A stretch of DNA of 14,900 nucleotides, taken from contig JALLOL010000034.1 in NCBI GenBank assembly GCA_027717875.1, forward strand, positions 1-14,900, given 5' to 3'. The position numbers were made by a program, and so were the translations under genes. Positions 6,513 to 13,661 of this stretch are shown here, piece by piece. Position 1 is the first letter of the stretch. Each line of letters starts with the position of its first letter. Source of the DNA: Acidobacteria bacterium AH-259-L09 (GTDB taxonomy: Bacteria > Acidobacteriota > UBA6911 > RPQK01). The notes under the pieces are model-generated. The model saw only the letters and a list, made by a program, of their open reading frames with translations. It was not told the origin of the DNA and did not search any database.

Positions 6513-7643
6513 TTACAACTCAATGTTCGATTCATTCCAGTAAAGCACCGCGTAGCCTTTCGGGGACCTGGGCTCAATCCGGACCACACACCGGATACGG
6601 TTGACGGCTTCTGAATGGGTGAGACGCCCATCACTGATCAAAGTGTACACATTCAAGCGTGTTGTGGAGAGAAGGCCGGCTACATCCGTCGCAATCCCAG
6701 GGATTCTCTCCAAGATCTCCGTCACGTTCAGGATCGGAGCTTCTTGCCTCATGCTGTAAATCTGTGCCGCTGCCTCATAGTCTAACCCCGGAAGGGCTGC
6801 CAAAACAGGAAGCGGAGCCGAATTGACATTGATCCGGTTGATGCGGGTGAAGGTGGTAAAGTAATTTTGCAGGCCGTAGTACTCGACTTTTTCTCCGGCC
6901 TCAGTCATCCCTTTTCGACCGTAGTAAATCTCCGGTGTTATACCTCGCACCAGAAGAAGCTCCTCTGGAACATCAAAAACGCTGTTTTTGGCAAAATAGG
7001 GCTCAGGAAGCGACTGATAGTAGTCACTCTCCGCGCCGTTCGGTCGATGCAAATCGTCTGGATCACGCCAATCTTCAATCGAATCCGTGATGACATCAGC
7101 CTCCTGTTCGTCAAGGCTCACCATGATCAAAAGATTGTAGATCAGATGGCTGGGTGCTAAATTCACGTTGATCTTCCCAGTCTCATCGATGATCTTCACC
7201 TTGGCACTGCCGTTAGGCATGCTTAAGTCGACGCTGCCGGTTAGAACCGGTGGAAGAGATTGAACCCCCTCCTGTTGCATGCGCTGGATTTGAGCAAAAG
7301 CCATTTGGGATTCGATCACTTTGTAGATCGCATATTCAATTCCGGCACGGGCCAGGTAGTAGGACTGTTTCTGGTCCACGACATTGCGGGCAGCATCGAC
7401 CTCGGTCCGAATTGAAGCCGAAAAGGACAGCGCCAATAAGCTCATGGCGAACAAAATCCACAGGACGACCACCAGGACGGCACCCTTGTCCCGTGTTGTC
7501 GTGCTGTCGTGCTGTGGTGATGTGGTGCTGTCGCGCTGTCGTGTCGCGCTGTGGTGCTGTCGTGCTGTGGTGCTATGCACGAAGGCACGACAGCACGAAG
7601 ACACCCTCATTGGGGGACACGATCTAAAAACTCCCAAGCTCAA
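6513..7643 (-). CDS. gspK: GspK, minor pseudopilin with a repeat-expanded leader
   Basis: A 376-residue minor pseudopilin that caps the pseudopilus tip with GspI and GspJ. The probable cleavage site is RDKG^AVLVVVLW at residue 54. The mature N-terminal helix (55-76) lacks Glu at +5, which is normal for GspK. The large domain (about 150-340) shows KINVNLAP, the DWRDPDD calcium-type motif (192-198 region) and NVNSAPLPVLAALPG. The TTG start is well supported: GGAGG lies 5 bases upstream, overlapping the gspJ stop (CGGAGGTAATCTTG). The leader is therefore 54 residues instead of the usual 6-20, and most of it (about 23-50, rich in S, T, R, Q, H) is encoded by an octamer array. ATG 7610 is an alternative start but lacks a ribosome binding site and still includes the array. 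Confidence 0.92.
   Translation of the reverse strand: MSLGVFRSCPPMRVSSCCRAFVHSTTARQHHSATRQRDSTTSPQHDSTTTRDKGAVLVVVLWILFAMSLLALSFSASIRTEVDAARNVVDQKQSYYLARAGIEYAIYKVIESQMAFAQIQRMQQEGVQSLPPVLTGSVDLSMPNGSAKVKIIDETGKINVNLAPSHLIYNLLIMVSLDEQEADVITDSIEDWRDPDDLHRPNGAESDYYQSLPEPYFAKNSVFDVPEELLLVRGITPEIYYGRKGMTEAGEKVEYYGLQNYFTTFTRINRINVNSAPLPVLAALPGLDYEAAAQIYSMRQEAPILNVTEILERIPGIATDVAGLLSTTRLNVYTLISDGRLTHSEAVNRIRCVVRIEPRSPKGYAVLYWNESNIEL
7491..7600. repeat. Octamer tandem array with inverted units in the gspK leader
   Basis: From 7499 to 7575 the plus strand reads successive 8-base units of the form T(C/G)G(T/C)GCTG: TCGTGCTG twice, TGGTGATG, TGGTGCTG, TCGCGCTG, a 5-base TCGTG, then TCGCGCTG, TGGTGCTG, TCGTGCTG, TGGTGCTA. 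A degenerate unit precedes at 7491. Immediately after, 7577-7600 is three units in the opposite orientation (GCACGAAG, GCACGACA, GCACGAAG). GTGCTGTCGTGC (7554-7565) and GCACGACAGCAC (7585-7596) can pair as a 12-bp stem. Confidence 0.9.
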
Positions 7644-7645
7644 GA

Positions 7646-8479
7646 TTACCTCCGAATGAATCGCTGAAGCCCTCCCGTTAAACGAGTTCCATAGAAGCTG
7701 GCATTGATGGAGACCAGGAGATGGTTCTCGTCATAGTCAATCCTTATCGCCTCAGGGACAGACCGCATCTCGTCTCCCATCCAAGAGTTCACCCACTGAT
7801 AGCTCTGCGACTGAGAATCATACCCGTAATACTGAAACTCTAAATTCTCGACACTCTCAACCAATGGCAGTGGCTTTCCTCTGGGTGAATTAACCATGAA
7901 CGTGAAGCTATCCAAACCCATGTAACGGGTCTCCATGGCGCCCAAGTAGTGGTTGCCCCACTCATCCTGTGCCAATCCGTAGCGCACGATGGTCAGTCCC
8001 GGGTTTTCCTGCAGCATCAAAGGCGCCACGGTCACAAAAGTTACCGAATCAGGAGTCCCATAAAAGAGAGGAACCTGAGAAAGGATCGCCGCCGGTTGCT
8101 GCGCCTGCGCATCCACTTCCTGAGACTCGAGGAAAGACCCTGAAGGTCGGACGGGATAAAGGGAGCCGATTTGGCGTTTGATTTGATCCTCAAGCACACG
8201 CTTTCGGGCGCCCGTCTCCAAGCGCTCTTGACCTTTCTCATAGCTATTCAAGGCCAGCCGAAAAGAGGAAAAGATGACACCCGCCATGAGTCCAAGAATG
8301 GTAAAAGCGATGATTAACTCGAGCAGGGTGAACCCGCAGGCAGCTGACAACTGACAACTGACACCTGACATTTGCGAAGATCCGTCTAGATCCGTGTGAT
8401 CCATGTCACCTGACAGCTGACAGTCGACCGTTGACATCCGTGAAGATCCGTTCAGATCCGTGTGATCCGTGTCACTCAT
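7646..8479 (-). CDS. gspJ: GspJ, minor pseudopilin with a repeat-expanded leader
   Basis: A 277-residue minor pseudopilin of the tip complex. The prepilin motif G^FTLLELIIAFTILGL places cleavage after G49, with Glu at mature +5 (E54). The C-terminal body (GQERLETGARKR, then PLPLVESVENLEFQYYGYD and SVPEAIRIDY) is characteristic of GspJ. The ATG at 8479 overlaps the gspI stop as ATGA, strong support for this start even though it gives a 49-residue leader. That leader contains a 22-residue repeat (DHTDLNGSSRMSTVDCQL and DHTDLDGSSQMSGVSCQL) encoded by a 66-bp direct repeat. Internal ATGs at leader residues 15, 26 and 36 are possible later starts. Mature GspJ looks normal. Confidence 0.93.
   Translation of the reverse strand: MSDTDHTDLNGSSRMSTVDCQLSGDMDHTDLDGSSQMSGVSCQLSAACGFTLLELIIAFTILGLMAGVIFSSFRLALNSYEKGQERLETGARKRVLEDQIKRQIGSLYPVRPSGSFLESQEVDAQAQQPAAILSQVPLFYGTPDSVTFVTVAPLMLQENPGLTIVRYGLAQDEWGNHYLGAMETRYMGLDSFTFMVNSPRGKPLPLVESVENLEFQYYGYDSQSQSYQWVNSWMGDEMRSVPEAIRIDYDENHLLVSINASFYGTRLTGGLQRFIRR
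8344..8474. repeat. 66-bp-period direct repeat and heptamers in the gspJ leader
   Basis: Two 42-base copies, 8367-8408 and 8433-8474, match at 36 of 42 positions with a 66-base period (22 codons, in frame). Their core is GATCCGTNNAGATCCGTGTG in plus-strand sense. Next to them, four 7-base units CTGACAA, CTGACAA, CTGACAC and CTGACAT run from 8344 to 8371. The spacer between the copies also carries CTGACAGCTGACAG. Everything lies within the codons of the cleaved leader, upstream of the conserved prepilin motif. Confidence 0.9.
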
Positions 8480-8937
8480 TGTCGTGCTCCGAAGAGCTGT
8501 CGGATCGCATCGGCCGAGGTCTGTACTGGCGACCCAATTTCATTTGAAACCGTTTTTAAGCAAACCGTCCGGTAAAGCTTGCCATGGAGGTCATTTTTAA
8601 AATGCACATCCACACGAACACTGAGCAAGTAAACCCGCGGCTCGGCTACTTCGATGGAAAGATCCTGCTCAGGCTCCTCCCAATAGTCGACCTCTGCCGT
8701 GTAGGCGAACTCTTCATCCAGGTCTTCGGATAAACCAACCGGCTCGCGCATTTCCTGATCACTTAGAATTTCATTCATCACGTTCTCGGCATGATGCATG
8801 GCCCGATGAGCCATATCGATCCGGTGGATGTTCTTGAGTCCTCCAGAGAAGATTTGCATCACCACCGCTACAGCGATGCCTAGGATCGCCAGTGCTACTA
8901 CGATCTCCAAAAGTGTGAAACCCTGTGTGTGTCGCAT
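8476..8937 (-). CDS. gspI: GspI, minor pseudopilin
   Basis: A 153-residue minor pseudopilin thought to nucleate the GspI-J-K tip. A short leader MRHTQG is followed by ^FTLLEIVVALAILGIAV, with Glu at mature +5 (E11), the usual class III prepilin signal. The next segment (AHRAMHHAENVMNEIL) matches the A/L/AEN helix typical of GspI, and length and C-terminal beta body fit the family. It starts 29 bases after gspH with no strong ribosome binding site and ends in an ATGA overlap with gspJ. Unlike its neighbours H, J and K, its leader is of normal length. Confidence 0.92.
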   Translation of the reverse strand: MRHTQGFTLLEIVVALAILGIAVAVVMQIFSGGLKNIHRIDMAHRAMHHAENVMNEILSDQEMREPVGLSEDLDEEFAYTAEVDYWEEPEQDLSIEVAEPRVYLLSVRVDVHFKNDLHGKLYRTVCLKTVSNEIGSPVQTSADAIRQLFGARQ

Positions 8938-8966
8938 GATCGAAATCGTTTTGGGTTTCAGGAAAC

Positions 8967-9497
8967 CTAATCCCCTTTCTTAATCACCTTCCCAAATCCT
9001 GTGATGGGATCCACCCAGATCGGCATTCGTCTCCCCTGCTCGTTTTTCAAAACGAAGGTTGCCCCGGAACTTCTTCCATTCGGGTAAAAGCTAATCTTCA
9101 AAGGGAATTCCTGCTCCTCCAACTGGATTGAGACTCCTTTTGGCAGCGAGACTCTGCGGATTTCCTGCTCGAACTCATCGGCAAAAATGTAGTGCTGGGG
9201 GCCATTTTCATCTTTGAAGAGAATAATGCGAAAAACTTTTTGCTTGGCAATGGCTTGTGATCTCGCGTGTTTCATTCGTGTGATCAAATCGCGCCCGGTA
9301 GTTTCCAACTCCAAGCCTTTCAAGCCTCGTGAAAAGGATGGCATCACCAGGGCCGCGGCCAAAGATATCAAGACCAGGACTACGATGAGCTCAAAGAGGC
9401 TGAAACCCCTGTGCAGCGCGGTCGTGCGGGAGAACCAATCCGCGGGTTCTTGGCCCTGAGGAGTTGGGGTGGAGGATCCGGCATGCTCTGTTTGCAT
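8967..9497 (-). CDS. gspH: GspH, minor pseudopilin
   Basis: A 176-residue minor pseudopilin from ATG 9497. The prepilin motif HRG^FSLFELIVVLVLISL puts cleavage after G31, with Glu at mature +5 (E36). The body (RDLITRMKHARSQAIAKQK, and the C-terminal NGRSSGATFVLKNEQGRRM) is typical of GspH/FimT-like minor pseudopilins. The frame is open back to 9659, overlapping gspG by 152 bases. I prefer ATG 9497, 10 bases after the gspG stop, because it avoids that overlap and still leaves a leader; TTG 9506 is close and possible. The 31-residue leader is longer than usual and is Ser/Thr/Pro/Gln-rich, without the DNA repeats seen in gspJ and gspK. Confidence 0.88.
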   Translation of the reverse strand: MQTEHAGSSTPTPQGQEPADWFSRTTALHRGFSLFELIVVLVLISLAAALVMPSFSRGLKGLELETTGRDLITRMKHARSQAIAKQKVFRIILFKDENGPQHYIFADEFEQEIRRVSLPKGVSIQLEEQEFPLKISFYPNGRSSGATFVLKNEQGRRMPIWVDPITGFGKVIKKGD

Positions 9498-9507
9498 TTT
9501 TGCCAAT

Positions 9508-9945
9508 CTATTCCCAGGAGACAATGTCCGCACTATCTCCTTCACCCCCCTCGCTGCCATCGGCTCCCAAACTCCAGAGATCGTAGTCCCCATGCTGACC
9601 GGGAGCACGGTACTGATAGTCCCGACCCCATGGATCTTTGGGAACAATTGTTTTTTCAAGGTAGCGGCCGCTCCAATTTTGAATACCCTGCTCTTCGATC
9701 AATGCCTCCAGACCCTCTCCCGTGCTGGGATAACGGCCAACATCAAAACGAAATAGTGCCAGCGCATTTCCCAATTGCTCAATCTGGATTTTAGCCACTT
9801 TCGATTTGCTCTCTCCCACCCGCTCCCACACCCTGGGCCCGACCACTCCGGCTAAAAGCCCCAGAATGACCAAGACGACAATTAACTCAATAAGAGAAAA
9901 CCCCTTTTCTTTGGACTTCCTTTGCATTTTTCTCTTACCTTTCAT
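9508..9945 (-). CDS. gspG: GspG, major pseudopilin
   Basis: A 145-residue major subunit of the pseudopilus. The leader is KEKG^FSLIELIVVLVILGLL, cleaved after G15, with Glu at mature +5 (E20). The family signature follows: RYPSTGEGLEALI, then VPKDPWGRDYQY, and finally SLGADGSEGGEGDSADI, which carries the calcium-binding loop. Length fits GspG. Two starts are possible: ATG 9945 (15-residue leader) and ATG 9927 (9-residue leader, with AAGG about 9 bases before it). It ends in TAG 10 bases before gspH. Confidence 0.96.
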   Translation of the reverse strand: MKGKRKMQRKSKEKGFSLIELIVVLVILGLLAGVVGPRVWERVGESKSKVAKIQIEQLGNALALFRFDVGRYPSTGEGLEALIEEQGIQNWSGRYLEKTIVPKDPWGRDYQYRAPGQHGDYDLWSLGADGSEGGEGDSADIVSWE

Positions 9946-9978
9946 CCATTGTTTTCAATCTGTCGATGGGGGTCAGAC

Positions 9979-10015
9979 CGTAGGGGCGAGCCCTCACCTC
10001 CGCCGCCCAGCGGCG
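9979..10015. repeat. Half copy of the palindromic repeat plus small hairpin, gspF-gspG gap
   Basis: GTAGGGGCGAGCCC (9980-9993) is one half-arm of the element found at 1084 and 11254, without its inverted partner. Between it and the gspF stop, CGCCGC (10001-10006) and GCGGCG (10010-10015) form a perfect 6-bp stem with a 3-base loop right after the stop codon. It may stabilise the gspEF message end or reduce read-through; there is no T-tract. Confidence 0.7.
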
Positions 10016-11236
10016 TTACAGCGGCACGTCGTTAATGCTGAAAATCGAGTACAGCATGGAGACGACCATCACTCCAATGATGATCCCCATGACCAGGATG
10101 ATTGCCGGTTCGAACAGGGCTACCAACCGTTTAAGTGTTGTTCTCAGCTCTCGATCATAGGTGTCGGCAATCTGCAGCAGCATGTCATCCAGTCTCCCGG
10201 TTTCTTCTCCCACTTCAAGCAGCTGCAAAGCAAAGGGAGGAAAAATCGCAGCTTCTCGAATGGGATGGGCCAGACCTTCGCCTTTTTTCACCCCCGATTT
10301 GATCGGCTCCATGGCTGCAGCAATTGCCTGATTCCCCACGATTTCCTTCACGATGTTGATCGATTGAATGAGGGGCACCGCGCTCTTGAGCAAAGTCCCC
10401 ATGGTTCGGCTGAACCGGCTGGTTTCAATCTTCTGCACAACAGGACCGAAGAGCGGCAGCTTCAACAGCCGTTGATCCCAATTCAAACGCCCCTCCTCGG
10501 TTCTTAGACGGCTCTTGATCCAATACCACCCGCCCAATGCAAGCAGGAGGATAAGCCACCAGTAGCCGACCAAAATTCCGCTAATTCCCAGCATCAACTT
10601 CATGGGGAGGGGAACGGGTGCACCTGCGTTCTCAAAGATGACCGCAAATTTTGGAATCACAAAGACAACCATAATGATGATCGAACCAGCGCCGACCAAA
10701 GTCAGAATAATGGGATAAATCAAAGCAGAAATAAGGTAGCTTTGAAGCTCTTCCACTTCTTCAAGATAGTCGACCAGACGTTTCAAAATCTGGTCCAGGG
10801 CACCTCCGATCTCCCCCGCTTTGACCATGTTAACGTAAACCTTTGGGAAAACCCGAGGATACATGCCCAGTGCTTCGGAGAGAGATTTGCCGGCTTTGAT
10901 CTCTTTCAGCAGTTCCTGGACTATCTCTCGTAGATACACATTTTCGGTCAGGTCCGAGAGAATACTCAGACTCCGATCGAGGGTGAGTCCGGCTTGCACC
11001 AGGGTAGAGAGCTCCTGAGTGAAAATCAGCAGGTCTTGCTGCGGAACCTTCTTCTTGCGCCAAGGAAGTAGAATCTCTCGACTCAGCAGCCCGCCTTCCT
11101 CAGCGGAAAGCACTTTGATGGGCAATTGCCCCTGTTCTTGAAGCCGGGCGAGGACCGTCTGTTCGTCGGCCGCCTCCAGGGTTCCCTCCACCACTTTTCC
11201 GTCCGGTGTGACTGTCTTATAGCGAAATAAGCTCAT
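10016..11236 (-). CDS. gspF: GspF, inner-membrane platform protein
   Basis: A 406-residue polytopic protein, the central membrane platform on which GspE drives pseudopilus assembly. It opens with the typical FRYKTVTPDGKVVEGTLEA beta segment. Two cytoplasmic T2SSF helical domains (about 70-170 and 270-375) follow, including FTQELSTLVQAGLTLDRSL and its repeat FSRTMGTLLKSAVPLIQSI. Three membrane segments lie at about 170-195, 215-239 and 377-401. Length and layout match GspF/PilC. It ends in TAA and starts at ATG 11236 with a weak GGAAC-type site 8-10 bases upstream, after a palindromic repeat that separates it from gspE. Confidence 0.97.
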   Translation of the reverse strand: MSLFRYKTVTPDGKVVEGTLEAADEQTVLARLQEQGQLPIKVLSAEEGGLLSREILLPWRKKKVPQQDLLIFTQELSTLVQAGLTLDRSLSILSDLTENVYLREIVQELLKEIKAGKSLSEALGMYPRVFPKVYVNMVKAGEIGGALDQILKRLVDYLEEVEELQSYLISALIYPIILTLVGAGSIIIMVVFVIPKFAVIFENAGAPVPLPMKLMLGISGILVGYWWLILLLALGGWYWIKSRLRTEEGRLNWDQRLLKLPLFGPVVQKIETSRFSRTMGTLLKSAVPLIQSINIVKEIVGNQAIAAAMEPIKSGVKKGEGLAHPIREAAIFPPFALQLLEVGEETGRLDDMLLQIADTYDRELRTTLKRLVALFEPAIILVMGIIIGVMVVSMLYSIFSINDVPL

Positions 11237-11243
11237 GTTTCAG

Positions 11244-11257
11244 TTCCAGGTTCCAGG
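11244..11257. repeat. Heptamer pair TTCCAGG
   Basis: TTCCAGG occurs twice in tandem (11244-11250 and 11251-11257) at the edge of the palindromic repeat and directly upstream of gspF. It belongs to the same kind of 7-base tandem repeat as those at 8344 and 14882, with a different unit. Confidence 0.6.
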
Positions 11258-11341
11258 TAGGGGCGAGCCGCGGGCTCGCCCGAACCGCTGGCCTTACGTC
11301 CAATCTTCGGCTCGGGCGAGCCCGCGGCTCGCCCCTACCTG
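11254..11341. repeat. Perfect long palindrome (BIME-like) between gspE and gspF
   Basis: Arms 11254-11283 and 11312-11341 are perfect 30-bp inverse complements around a 28-base loop. Each arm is again palindromic: GGCGAGCC (11262-11269) pairs with GGCTCGCC (11273-11280) over a 3-base loop. It lies 4 bases after the gspE stop and fills most of the 109-base gap to gspF. It is the most intact copy of the family in the window. In the operon message it could protect the gspE end or lower downstream expression. Confidence 0.9.
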
Positions 11342-11345
11342 AAAC

Positions 11346-13061
11346 TCATATGTCCTGCGTCACTCTCAGAACTTCGGAAATCGTCGTAATCCCGCCTTTG
11401 ATCTTCTCAAAGCCATCCTTTCGCAAGGTGCTCATACCATTTTGGATAGCTGTCTTTCTGAGCTGTGAGGCATCGGCATTGGTAATGGTCAAACGGCGAA
11501 TGTCCTCGTCCATTAACATGAGTTCAAAGATTCCCAGCCGACCTCGGTAGCCCGTCTTGCCGCACTCTTTGCATCCTCTTCCCTGATAAAGTCTCGTGTC
11601 TTCAGAAAACGGAAATCCGATCTCCTCCAGAAAACTCTTCTCTAATTGCTGCTCCTCCTTACACTCTGGACAAATGACCCGCACCAGTCGCTGCGCCAGG
11701 ATGCCCAAAATTGAAGACGCGAGCAAATAATCCTCTGCCCCCATATCCACCATCCGGGCGATCGCGCTGGGAGCATCGTTGGTATGCAAGGTGCTGAAGA
11801 CCAGATGCCCCGTCAGGGCCGCTCTGATACCAATTTCTACCGTCTCAAGGTCACGCATCTCGCCCACCATGATCACGTCCGGATCCTGACGAACAATGGA
11901 TCGGAGTCCAGCCGCGAAAGTCAGCCCGATCTGAGGATTCACATGGATTTGATTGATACCGTTGATTTGGTACTCCACGGGATCCTCGATGGTAATGATT
12001 TTCTTATCGGGCTGATTGATTTTAGTGAGACCTCCGTAAAGTGTAGTGGTCTTACCGCTTCCTGTAGGACCCGTGACGAGCATGATCCCGTAGGGACGCA
12101 CAATCAGATTCTCGAACTGCTCATACATCCGGGAAGAAAAACCAAGTCTTTCCAAATCGTAAATCTGGGTGTTGCTCTTATCCAGGATGCGCATTACTAC
12201 GCTCTCCCCGTACATGGTGGGAAGCGTGGAGACACGAAGGTCGATATCCTTTCCCAGAACCTTCATCTTGATGCGTCCATCCTGGGGAATTCTTCTCTCG
12301 GCAATATTGAGTCGGGCCATAATCTTGATCCGAGAAATGATGGCCGCCTTGAGTCTCTTCGGTGGAGACTCTACGTCGTAAAGAATCCCATCGATGCGAT
12401 AACGCACCTTGAGATCGCGTTCGAAGGGTTCAATATGAATGTCAGAGGCACGCGATTCGATAGCGCGCGACATAACTAAATTCACCAGCCGGATGACGGG
12501 GGCCTCGGATGCCAGATCCTTGAGGTGCTCAATATCCTCGATGTTTTCACCCAGTGCATCGCTCTCCTCGTCGATGTCTTCAACGATCCTGCCCAGAGTT
12601 GAAGCCTGGTTACCGTAGAATTTCTCGATCAGATCGAGGATTGCACTCTCGGGAGCCAAAAAGACCTGAAGCTCTTCGTAACCGGTGTAAATGCGGATCG
12701 AATCCAGGGTGGAGTAATCCTGGGGCTCGGCCATGGCAAGGGTCAATTTTTCACTGCCCTCCACACTAATGGGAAAGAACTTGCATTCGCGCATAAACTT
12801 GGCAGAGAAGGTGTTCTCCACCACAGGCACCTGAGGGAAATCCTCACTGGTCACGTAGGGAACATTCAGATACTCACTCAGGTGCGCCACCATATCCACC
12901 TCGGAAAGAGCCCCGATGTCAACCAGCAGTTTTCCGATTTTTTCGCCCGATTGTTTTTGCAGGTTCAGAGCAGTCGCCAGCTCCTCCTCTGCGATGACCT
13001 CCTTTTCCAGGAGTTCTTCGCCGAATGGTTTCTTAAGTCTCAGCTCTGAGAACTGAATCAT
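11346..13061 (-). CDS. gspE: GspE, type II secretion ATPase
   Basis: A 571-residue cytoplasmic hexameric ATPase powering pseudopilus assembly. The N-terminal GspE/MshEN-type domain (about 10-150) starts with GEELLEKEVIAEEELATAL. The catalytic core has Walker A GPTGSGKT (331-338), the Asp box ITIEDPVEY (356-364), the Walker B-like DPDVIMVGE (393-401) and the His box GHLVFSTLHTND (418-429). A tetracysteine zinc site follows: CPEC (464-467) and CKEC (497-500), present in GspE and PilB and absent from retraction ATPases such as PilT. A ribosome binding site AGAGGT lies about 10 bases before ATG 13061. It is the first structural T2SS gene, after the unknown secreted protein; neighbours support GspE over PilB. 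Confidence 0.97.
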   Translation of the reverse strand: MIQFSELRLKKPFGEELLEKEVIAEEELATALNLQKQSGEKIGKLLVDIGALSEVDMVAHLSEYLNVPYVTSEDFPQVPVVENTFSAKFMRECKFFPISVEGSEKLTLAMAEPQDYSTLDSIRIYTGYEELQVFLAPESAILDLIEKFYGNQASTLGRIVEDIDEESDALGENIEDIEHLKDLASEAPVIRLVNLVMSRAIESRASDIHIEPFERDLKVRYRIDGILYDVESPPKRLKAAIISRIKIMARLNIAERRIPQDGRIKMKVLGKDIDLRVSTLPTMYGESVVMRILDKSNTQIYDLERLGFSSRMYEQFENLIVRPYGIMLVTGPTGSGKTTTLYGGLTKINQPDKKIITIEDPVEYQINGINQIHVNPQIGLTFAAGLRSIVRQDPDVIMVGEMRDLETVEIGIRAALTGHLVFSTLHTNDAPSAIARMVDMGAEDYLLASSILGILAQRLVRVICPECKEEQQLEKSFLEEIGFPFSEDTRLYQGRGCKECGKTGYRGRLGIFELMLMDEDIRRLTITNADASQLRKTAIQNGMSTLRKDGFEKIKGGITTISEVLRVTQDI

Positions 13062-13087
13062 CGAGTGCCTACCTCTTGATTATTGGG

Positions 13088-13111
13088 TGAGGGGGCAGGT
13101 CTGACCCCTCA
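13088..13111. other. Small hairpin between the unknown gene and gspE
   Basis: TGAGGGG (13088-13094) and CCCCTCA (13105-13111) can form a 7-bp stem with a 10-base loop. It abuts the TGA of the upstream gene and lies 27 bases before gspE. The loop and stem contain GGGGTCAGACC (minus sense), also seen in similar form at 9968-9979 (GGGGGTCAGACC). It may be a weak attenuator or a repeat remnant; there is no T-tract. Confidence 0.45.
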
Positions 13112-13651
13112 TCAATATTCAACGACATCAACTTTATCCTTGAATTCCTCAAGTGAAATCTTCTTTGTGGTAAAGAGATCCACGTCCTCTTGGGAAGCAG
13201 ATATGACCATAACAGTGGTCTTCTTCGTAGGGTCAAGTTCATTGCGGTCTTCGACGTGTACGCTAATTGAGATACGATTTGGACCGGTTAGTTGCTTGAA
13301 GGTGGCTCCATAATCGGCCAGGCACCGGAGCATGGAATCTTTTAAGATGCGCAGCTGCTCCTCCTTGGGACGCTCCACTCTGCCCGGTATTTCACCAAAA
13401 GGTGTACGGATCCTGGAACGATTGATATTGAGATGAAAAGAAACGACTACCCCGTACCCCCGTAAGTAAGTCCCCTCCGGCTCTCCCGTGAGTGCAAAAG
13501 GATTGGGAAAATTCTGCTTGAGGATCTCACTAACAATCCTCTCGAAGATCTCGGTATTTTTTTTGAGCAATACCAGATCGGGATTTTCTCCTGCAAGAGC
13601 CGCCGTTGCGGCGAGAAGGAGTACCGTTAATAAACAACAACTACGCCACAT
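13112..13651 (-). CDS. Secreted protein of unknown function, between the sigma/anti-sigma pair and gspE
   Basis: I do not recognise this family. From ATG 13651 it is 179 residues with a clear signal peptide (MWRSCCLLTVLLLAATAALA, cleavage likely after residue 20). The mature domain (21-179) has a helix rich in I, L and K (about 31-46), a GYGVVVSFHLNIN strand pair (66-78), a central helix with one Cys (about 97-118) and ISISVHVEDRN and TTVMVISASQEDV strands, suggesting a small alpha/beta periplasmic domain. No membrane anchor or lipobox is convincing; Cys5 and Cys6 are within the hydrophobic segment. The frame is open up to 13729, but ATG 13651, 10 bases after the anti-sigma stop, fits the signal peptide. 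Position suggests a link to envelope signalling or to T2SS; that is inference only. Confidence 0.8.
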   Translation of the reverse strand: MWRSCCLLTVLLLAATAALAGENPDLVLLKKNTEIFERIVSEILKQNFPNPFALTGEPEGTYLRGYGVVVSFHLNINRSRIRTPFGEIPGRVERPKEEQLRILKDSMLRCLADYGATFKQLTGPNRISISVHVEDRNELDPTKKTTVMVISASQEDVDLFTTKKISLEEFKDKVDVVEY

Positions 13652-13661
13652 GACGGATTTT

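Noticed and set aside
7491..8474. CRISPR-like array
   Set aside because: Units are 7-8 or 66 bases without unique spacers of constant length, lie within coding sequence, and no cas gene is present.
9498..9659. Longer GspH start inside gspG
   Set aside because: It would overlap the conserved end of gspG by about 150 bases and give an 85-residue leader. ATG 9497 is more reasonable.
11784..12479. Long plus-strand open frame opposite gspE
   Set aside because: It is antisense to the conserved ATPase core, shows no recognisable domain, and its length is explained by the codon bias of gspE.
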